Source: Algimonas ampicilliniresistens | GTDB taxonomy: Bacteria; Pseudomonadota; Alphaproteobacteria; Caulobacterales; Maricaulaceae | Length of the DNA stretch: 64,000 nucleotides | NCBI RefSeq assembly: GCF_030159955.1 | Contig: NZ_BSNK01000002.1 | Coordinates: 930,001 to 994,000 of the forward strand | Direction: 5' to 3' | In this document: positions 58,318 to 64,000 of the stretch, one piece after another | Layout: each line of letters starts with the position of its first letter | Position numbering within the stretch: the first letter of the stretch is position 1 | Position numbers and translations under genes: made by a program | Notes under the pieces: model-generated | Database searches by the model: none | What the model was told of the DNA's origin: nothing | What the model saw: only the letters and a program-made list of their open reading frames with translations

Positions 58318-60723
58318 ATGAGCCTGACAACAGCACTTGCCCGCGCTAAAACCGAGGAAGACGTCAAGGACGCCTATATCGAGACGCTTGGCCTCAAAGG
58401 TGTATATAAGGGACTGGTCGATATCCAAACCCCTGAAATTTGGTTCGAGGCCAAAGAATCCCCTACGCCACCGCTGCTAATGTTCGCGCAATTGCTGGTT
58501 TACGTTCGTGCTGCGTTCAAACGTGGCGAGGCGATCCCAGGATTCCTTTGCGTCATGGACCGCGAGAAAGCGGCGCTGATGGCAACAGAGCATGCCCTAC
58601 CGCTAATTAAAGACAAAAAACTTGACTGGCCTAAAGCCGCTTCTGCGGCTGACATGACGCTCGCAGTTCAGATCGCCCCAACCATCGAAACGCATTTTAT
58701 TATCTACCAAATCGACGATTATGAAGCGGAGTTCATCAAGGCGACTAAGGACGCGATCAGACAAGGACGGATCATCCGCACGCCAATCACACCCGACAAC
58801 TTGCGGCAGGTGTTCGACAGGTGGGTGGATATGGTTGGCGTTGAACTCGGCGTAGAAAACGAGGCAGATTACGCAGTTCTGTTCTTTGCCGACATCATGC
58901 ATGACGGGCGCGATGAAGCGATGCGTGACCTTCCAGCCCGCCTCTTGTTCAGCGGCAATAAGCCCGTGTTCATCATCGGGGCCGACCAATACGAACTTGC
59001 CAGCGAACGTGGCTATCGCAATTTCTGGAACATTTACCACCGCCCACCTGAAAAGAAGCATCGGCATTATTTACTTGAACGACGCGACAGCCTGCTGCCG
59101 ATGGACGAGCAAAAGTTCAAGGGCGCCTTCTACACCCCCTTACACATCGTCGACAAAGCCTATGACCAGCTGACCGCGACGCTGGGAAAGAACTGGCAGA
59201 AAAAATATATCGTGTGGGATATGTGTGCGGGCGTCGGTAACCTTGAGGCCAAACACAGCAACCTGCGCAATGTCTACATGTCCACACTGGATCATGAGGA
59301 CGTGACAATCATGCGTAGCAACCCCGCTTTCGCAGGGGCTGAGATTTTTCAATATGATTATTTAAACGACGACGTAGATGATTTTGGTCAGATTGACTAC
59401 GATTTGTCTGGCAAGCTGCCGCAGGCGCTGCGCAAAGCAATTGCCGATGCGCGAGAGGGGAAAAAAGGCGCGAAGCCGATCCTCGTGCTAATCAATCCGC
59501 CCTATGCAGAGGCGACGAACGACAACACCGCGAAAGGCGTGGCGAAAGATGGTTCTGGTGCAAAGAAAAGTGTTGCAAAAACTCGCATAGCCGCAAGCCT
59601 CAAGGCTGACTACGGCAAGGCCACGAACGAGCTATTTGCTCAATTTGTTGCGAGAATTGATCTTGAATTACCCTCGGCAATTCTTGCGATGTTTTCGACG
59701 CTAAAGTATGTGATTTCTCCGACTTTACAGAAGTTTCGAAATACTTGGCGAGCGCGACTCCTTGACGGTTTTGTGGTCCATAGCCGAGCATTCGACAGCG
59801 TTCCGGGAAACTTTCCCATCGCGTTCTTAGTATGGGACACCTCAGTCAACTCTGAAATCACTGATTTTGATGCGCGAGTTCTTGACAAAGACGGCCAAGA
59901 AGTATGTGAAAAATCGTTCGTCGTTAGCACAGGTCGAAAGCTATTGACCAAATGGATCGAACGCCCTCGCTCAAATCGTGAGGAGGTAGTTCCACTTAAG
60001 AATGCCTTAACAACCGCCACCGCAACAAAAGACCTGCGCGGCACTCGATGGTCAGACAATGCGATTGCATACATGTGGTGTAACAGCAACGACTTACAGC
60101 AAGCGAATAAGACGGCTCTGTTCTCATCCGGATTCAATGGCGGGCACGGAATTTTCGTTACCGAAGAAAATCTCTGGCAAGCCGCCATTGTCTTTTCCGT
60201 CAGGCGCTTAATCAAGCGAACATGGCTGAACGACCGTGACCAGTTCCTGCAACCCTCACAACCGCTGACTGACGAATTCAAATCGGATTGTCTTGTCTGG
60301 ATGCTGTTCAATGGTAGCAATCTCACAGCAGGTGCTGACGAACTGCGCTGGAATGATCGGGATTGGTCCATCACCAATCACTTCATCCCTTTTACCGAAG
60401 GCGAAGTAGGCGCAAAGGCTCGGTTTGAAAGCGATTTCATGGTAGGCTACATGGCAGACATGGAATTCTCGGCCAAAGCGCAGGCCGTCCTCGACGAAGG
60501 CCGAAAGCTATTCCAGCGCTTCCAAGCAACCAGCTTTCCAAACAAGATCAGGCAGGAATTTAAACTGGGACGCGCGGACGCAGGTTGGTATCAAATCCGC
60601 CGCGCGCTCGAAGCCTACAGCGATACGGAATTAACCGACTTCGGTCCCTTCAAAGCTGCATATTCAGACCTATCTGCGAAGCTGCGTCCACAAGTCTTCG
60701 AGCATGGGTTTTTGCCAAGCTAG
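58318..60723 (+). CDS. Isolated restriction-methyltransferase-like protein (type IIG-like)
   Basis: 801 aa. The N-terminal region (about 1-230) contains Asp35 and EAK at 44-46 in LVDIQTPEIWFEAKES, a possible PD-(D/E)xK nuclease site. The N6-adenine methyltransferase core follows: GAFYTPLHIVDKAYD, motif I DMCAGVGNLEAKH (about 302-314) and motif IV INPPY (about 393-397). The C-terminal third is likely target recognition. This is the single-chain layout of type IIG enzymes; an orphan methyltransferase is the alternative. Both flanks are gene-poor, suggesting horizontal acquisition. Confidence 0.78.
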   Translation: MSLTTALARAKTEEDVKDAYIETLGLKGVYKGLVDIQTPEIWFEAKESPTPPLLMFAQLLVYVRAAFKRGEAIPGFLCVMDREKAALMATEHALPLIKDKKLDWPKAASAADMTLAVQIAPTIETHFIIYQIDDYEAEFIKATKDAIRQGRIIRTPITPDNLRQVFDRWVDMVGVELGVENEADYAVLFFADIMHDGRDEAMRDLPARLLFSGNKPVFIIGADQYELASERGYRNFWNIYHRPPEKKHRHYLLERRDSLLPMDEQKFKGAFYTPLHIVDKAYDQLTATLGKNWQKKYIVWDMCAGVGNLEAKHSNLRNVYMSTLDHEDVTIMRSNPAFAGAEIFQYDYLNDDVDDFGQIDYDLSGKLPQALRKAIADAREGKKGAKPILVLINPPYAEATNDNTAKGVAKDGSGAKKSVAKTRIAASLKADYGKATNELFAQFVARIDLELPSAILAMFSTLKYVISPTLQKFRNTWRARLLDGFVVHSRAFDSVPGNFPIAFLVWDTSVNSEITDFDARVLDKDGQEVCEKSFVVSTGRKLLTKWIERPRSNREEVVPLKNALTTATATKDLRGTRWSDNAIAYMWCNSNDLQQANKTALFSSGFNGGHGIFVTEENLWQAAIVFSVRRLIKRTWLNDRDQFLQPSQPLTDEFKSDCLVWMLFNGSNLTAGADELRWNDRDWSITNHFIPFTEGEVGAKARFESDFMVGYMADMEFSAKAQAVLDEGRKLFQRFQATSFPNKIRQEFKLGRADAGWYQIRRALEAYSDTELTDFGPFKAAYSDLSAKLRPQVFEHGFLPS

Positions 60724-61656
60724 GTGATATTGCATGCCCGATGGGACGATCATGTTCCGGTCACCCTCAGCAAGGACGCTTTGGCTATTGCTCCATACTC
60801 TGGAACTGACGGCAACGGGGACCGATTAACTTGCACCTAGTCGATCTCCGCACATATCGATTTTAAGCCCATGCCCGAAATATCGAGTGGCGTAAGTCGC
60901 CTCAAGTAAGACTCTCGGCTAATGTCAGCTAAGAGGATTTAATGCCCAAAAACCAGATTAATTATTAGGTGAAACGTCTGCTTTGGTCTTCATCCCAAAT
61001 AGCCCGTGCCGTTCGGCGTTTCCCTACTGTGAATCCCTTGGATTGCATCTCAAACTCCAAAACCAATCCACTCCCTCCCAACCCCATGGTAAACCCGTCC
61101 ACCTCACGTCCCAAGGCATGAGGGGGACACATCAACCCTGAGTTCGGGACGGGAGAGACGGCGCGGGTGTGTCGGGTGGGTCGGGGTGACAGCTGACCAA
61201 TGATTGGATGGGCTGATCTTTGATCTCTCAGCCAGCGATAGCCCGGTCTTCTGACCAGCGGCAGGTGATGTGCCTGCGGTCTGGCTCGGGTCCCGTGGGC
61301 GCTGGATCGAAATGGGTCTATGCCTAAGGGCGAGAGCCAAACATCTCGGAGAGGTTGCCCCTCACAGGGCGACGGTCGCTTCGGGTTAGGCCGCTCGGAT
61401 GCCGGGCCTCGGATCGATCTGGCGTGTTGCGACCGCTGCGTCTGTCTTGATCGCGTGGGCTCTGCTCTGCGACGAAACGGTTATCTTACTCTATCCCGGT
61501 CACGGGACAGAGCCCACGCCTCATGTCCTTTTGGGTGGATGAGGAGACACTTTTTAGAGTGATGCTGACGACCGCCGTCAGTCGCAGGATGGTGTGTGGG
61601 CAGGCGATCCGTCATCGTTGCTTTCCCGCATCGCCTATCCACGCTACCCCGTCGCC
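60724..61656. other. Gene-free region with a hairpin-rich 3' half
   Basis: About 930 bp. 60724-61090 shows nothing I recognise, only scattered short ORFs without ribosome binding sites. 61100-61520 is GC-rich and full of inverted repeats, listed separately as a candidate structured RNA. Confidence 0.5.
61107..61519. ncRNA. Candidate structured RNA (tandem hairpins), strand unknown
   Basis: Stems seen: CGTCCC/GGGACG (61107-61112 and 61146-61151), GGCTGA/TCAGCC (61211-61216 and 61228-61233), GCAGG/CCTGC (61261-61277) nested in CCAG/CTGG, GTTGCCC/GGGCGAC (61354-61360 and 61367-61373, one wobble), and a 12-bp perfect GCGTGGGCTCTG/CAGAGCCCACGC (61453-61464 and 61508-61519) enclosing TCCCG/CGGGA. 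I looked for RNase P, tmRNA, SRP and 6S landmarks and found none. It could be an unrecognised RNA or a block of repeats. Confidence 0.35.
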
Positions 61657-62952
61657 ATGACTTCCCTGTTCGAATCTGCTGGACTGTCTGACGGTGCGCC
61701 GCAGCCATTGGCCGAACGGTTGCGCCCGGCTGAACTGTCCGAGGTCATCGGGCAGGATCATTTGCTGGGCGAAGACGGCCCGATTGGGCGGATGATGGGG
61801 CAGGGGCGTTTATCGTCCATGATCCTGTGGGGTCCGCCGGGCGTTGGCAAGACGACGATTGCGCGGCTGCTCGCGCGCGATGTCGGGTTGGAATTTGTCG
61901 CGCTCTCGGCCGTATTTTCGGGCGTGGCGGATTTGCGCAAAGTGTTCGAGGCCGCCCGCGCACGGCGAGAGACCGGGGCCGGGACGTTGCTGTTCGTGGA
62001 TGAGATCCACCGTTTCAACAAGGCGCAGCAAGACGGCTTTCTGCCCTTTGTCGAAGAGGGGGTGGTGACATTGGTTGGCGCGACAACGGAAAATCCGAGC
62101 TTCGAGCTTAACGCCGCGCTTCTGTCACGCGCGCAAGTGTTTGTGCTCAACCGATTGGATGCGGCGGCGCTAGAGGGATTGCTGGCGCGGGCGGAACGGC
62201 TGCTGGAGCGCGCCTTGCCGGTGACGCAGGATGCGCGGGCGCAGCTGATCGATTTTGCCGATGGGGATGGGCGCTATCTCCTGACATTGGCGGATGAGGT
62301 GTTCGCGCAGAAGGCAGAACTGGACGCGGCGGCGCTGGGCAAATTTCTGCAAAAGCGCGCCCCGGTGTACGACAAGAGCGGGGAGTCGCATTACAATCTG
62401 ATTTCCGCGTTGCACAAATCGATGCGCGGTTCGGACGTTGATGCGGCGCTATATTGGCTCGCGCGGATGATCGATGGCGGCGAAGATCCGCGCTACCTCG
62501 CGCGGCGGATCGTGCGCTTTGCAAGCGAAGACATAGGCGCGGCCGATCCCGTCGCGCTGATGATTTCGGCGGAAGCGGCCCGGACCTATGAGCGGCTCGG
62601 CAGTCCGGAAGGCGAGCTGGCGCTAGCCCATGCGGTCATCCATTGCGCCACCGCGCCGAAGAGCAATGCGGTCTACACAGCGTGGAAAGCGGCGAGCGCA
62701 CTGGCGAAGAGAACGGGCTCAGTCGCGCCGCCCAAACATATTCTCAACGCGCCGACCAAAATGATGAAGTCGCTCGGCTACGGCGCGGGCTATCAATATG
62801 ATCATGATGCAGAGGACGGGTTTTCTGGCGCGGATTATTGGCCGGACGAGATGGAGCGCGTGGCGCTCTATCAGCCGAAACAGGCGGGCCGGGAAAGTGC
62901 GATCGCGGACCGGATGGCGCGCTGGCAGGCGCTACGTGAGGGCCGCAAATAA
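61657..62952 (+). CDS. rarA: Replication-associated recombination protein A (AAA ATPase)
   Basis: 431 aa from ATG 61657; an earlier in-frame start at 61594 lacks family similarity. Features: PLAERLRPAELSEVIGQDHLLG, Walker A GPPGVGKTTIARLLA, Walker B FVDEIHRFNKAQQD, sensor GATTENPSFELNAALLSR, and the C-terminal MgsA_C region (HKSMRGSDVDAALYWLARM, PKHILNAPTKMMKSLGYG). It acts at stalled replication forks as a tetrameric ATPase. Confidence 0.95.
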   Translation: MTSLFESAGLSDGAPQPLAERLRPAELSEVIGQDHLLGEDGPIGRMMGQGRLSSMILWGPPGVGKTTIARLLARDVGLEFVALSAVFSGVADLRKVFEAARARRETGAGTLLFVDEIHRFNKAQQDGFLPFVEEGVVTLVGATTENPSFELNAALLSRAQVFVLNRLDAAALEGLLARAERLLERALPVTQDARAQLIDFADGDGRYLLTLADEVFAQKAELDAAALGKFLQKRAPVYDKSGESHYNLISALHKSMRGSDVDAALYWLARMIDGGEDPRYLARRIVRFASEDIGAADPVALMISAEAARTYERLGSPEGELALAHAVIHCATAPKSNAVYTAWKAASALAKRTGSVAPPKHILNAPTKMMKSLGYGAGYQYDHDAEDGFSGADYWPDEMERVALYQPKQAGRESAIADRMARWQALREGRK

Positions 62953-63001
62953 CGCGCGTCAAAAGACTGTCATAAAGGAAATAGACCCTATAGATGGAAT
63001 C

Positions 63002-64000
63002 ATGACCGCTTTGTCGTCATCATCTGCGCATCCGATTGTGCCGCAAGGCAGCACGCTGGATCTGCTCAAGCATGTGCTCGATGTGCTGCCCAACCCGGTC
63101 TATGTGAAAGACCGAAGCCATATTTGGGTTGAGGCCAACAAAGCCTTCTGTGATCTGCTCGGTCGTCCGCGCGACGCTCTGCTCGGTAAGTCAGATTATG
63201 ATTTTAACCCGCCCGAACAGGCGGATATTTTCTGGGCCATGGATGATGAGGTGTTCCGCACGCACGGCAAGAACATCAACCAGGAAGAGACTGTGAACGC
63301 TCAGGGTGAGACGCTGTGGGTGCAATCGCAGAAAAGCTATTTCTGCGCTGAAGATGGTTCTGAATATCTCGTCGGGGTTCTCACCGATCTGACAGACATG
63401 AAAGCGCATGAGGCTGAGTTGGCAGAGGCTGAACAGGATGCGTTGGCGGCTGCGCGAGCCAAATCTGAGTTCCTCGCCAATATGAGCCATGAAATCCGTA
63501 CCCCGATGAACGGTGTTTTGGGTATGACCCAGATCCTGCGCGGCACAGAGTTAAGCGAGATGCAGTCGGAACTGGTCGAGACTTTAGGTCGATCGGGCAA
63601 TGCGCTGCTGAGCTTGATCGACGATATTCTCGATTTCTCAAAAATCGAAGCGGGTCAGTTGCAACTCTCGCCGGAGCCGTTTGAATTGCGCAGCATGGTG
63701 GACGATGTGGCGGTGCTACTGGGGACAGTAGCGCGCGACAAGGGGCTGGACCTGTTGGTCAAATTTGCGCCGGGACTGCCCGATATTGTTATCGGGGATG
63801 CTGGGCGGTTGCGTCAAATCATGATGAATTTGATCGGCAATGCCGTCAAATTCACAGACGCTGGATATGTCTGTGTGGAAGTCGACGGGCAGATCAACGC
63901 TGACATACTGCAGCTGTCGGCCAGTGTGTGTGACACAGGCATTGGCATCGCTGCGGATAAGCTTTTGACGATTTTTGAGAAGTTCCAACAGGCGGATGGG
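63002..64000 (+). CDS. PAS-containing (hybrid-type) sensor histidine kinase, partial
   Basis: Open for 333 codons from ATG 63002 to the right edge, so the C-terminus is missing. An N-terminal PAS domain (about 20-135: LDVLPNPVYVKDRSHIWVEANKAFCDLLGRPRDALLG) leads through a coiled linker to HisKA with the phospho-His in FLANMSHEIRTPMNGVLGM (about 165), then a HATPase N box (MNLIGNAVKFTDAG) and a G1 box (CDTGIGI). No membrane segment is seen, so it is cytosolic so far. A C-terminal receiver is likely but not visible. Confidence 0.9.
   Translation, partial: MTALSSSSAHPIVPQGSTLDLLKHVLDVLPNPVYVKDRSHIWVEANKAFCDLLGRPRDALLGKSDYDFNPPEQADIFWAMDDEVFRTHGKNINQEETVNAQGETLWVQSQKSYFCAEDGSEYLVGVLTDLTDMKAHEAELAEAEQDALAAARAKSEFLANMSHEIRTPMNGVLGMTQILRGTELSEMQSELVETLGRSGNALLSLIDDILDFSKIEAGQLQLSPEPFELRSMVDDVAVLLGTVARDKGLDLLVKFAPGLPDIVIGDAGRLRQIMMNLIGNAVKFTDAGYVCVEVDGQINADILQLSASVCDTGIGIAADKLLTIFEKFQQADG

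Noticed and set aside
61090-61160. Possible 5S rRNA on the minus strand (CCCGAACTC-like stretch)
   Set aside because: Only one short 5S-like segment is present. The terminal stem and the other conserved loops of 5S are missing and no 16S or 23S lies nearby.
61320-61562. 80-aa plus-strand ORF before rarA
   Set aside because: Cys/Arg-rich low-quality translation overlapping the hairpin block, without a ribosome binding site or family resemblance.

Overview
The window looks like chromosome of an alphaproteobacterium, most likely from the dimorphic Caulobacterales/Hyphomonadales group. The reasons are a complete PhyR-NepR-EcfG general stress response (GSR) locus, a CpdR cell-cycle response regulator, a PodJ-like polarity protein, CtrA-type TTAA-N7-TTAA boxes, and an alphaproteobacterial LexA box. 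I saw no tRNA, rRNA, CRISPR array or transposase. Both edges cut genes: ilvD on the left and a hybrid sensor kinase on the right.

Layout. 1-5.7 kb holds ilvD, a metX-metB methionine operon behind an S-box (SAM-I) riboswitch, and small conserved genes. 5.7-8.4 kb is a radical-SAM/UdgX DNA-repair pair behind a LexA box. 8.4-26.5 kb is a GSR island: phyR, nepR, ecfG and a HisKA_2 kinase sit among many small envelope or stress genes (CsbD, DUF883/YqjD, DUF1469, DUF2945, DUF4112, DUF2141, MscS, TopIB, CreA, a single-domain response regulator). Seven exact GGAAC-N16/17-CGTT promoters and about eight near matches point at these genes. One of the near matches drives no protein gene. It precedes a short two-hairpin RNA with C-rich loops and a terminator, next to the kinase, which is a strong candidate for a GsrN-like stress sRNA. 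Two orphan ParB-like paralogues, each with a CtrA box upstream, close the island.

26.5-47 kb holds lysC, a secreted DUF1800/DUF1501 pair, a PodJ-like protein with a CtrA box, a MerR regulator with two acyl-CoA dehydrogenases, an M16 lipoprotein peptidase paired with a MarR regulator, carB and an Asp/Glu racemase-family protein. 47-54.8 kb holds a DegP-type protease, a HisN-like phosphatase, an XRE regulator, N-formylglutamate amidohydrolase, cpdR, and a BigR/SqrR-like sulfide-detoxification cluster around a 43-bp nested palindrome.

54.8-64 kb holds sdhCDA without sdhB alongside, an isolated 801-aa restriction-methyltransferase-like protein flanked by gene-poor DNA, a hairpin-rich non-coding block of about 0.4 kb, rarA, and a partial hybrid kinase. 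The 57.9-61.6 kb segment is the most likely acquired region. The most notable signals are the GsrN-like sRNA in the dense GSR island, the CtrA-linked ParB-like pair, and the SOS-linked repair fusion.
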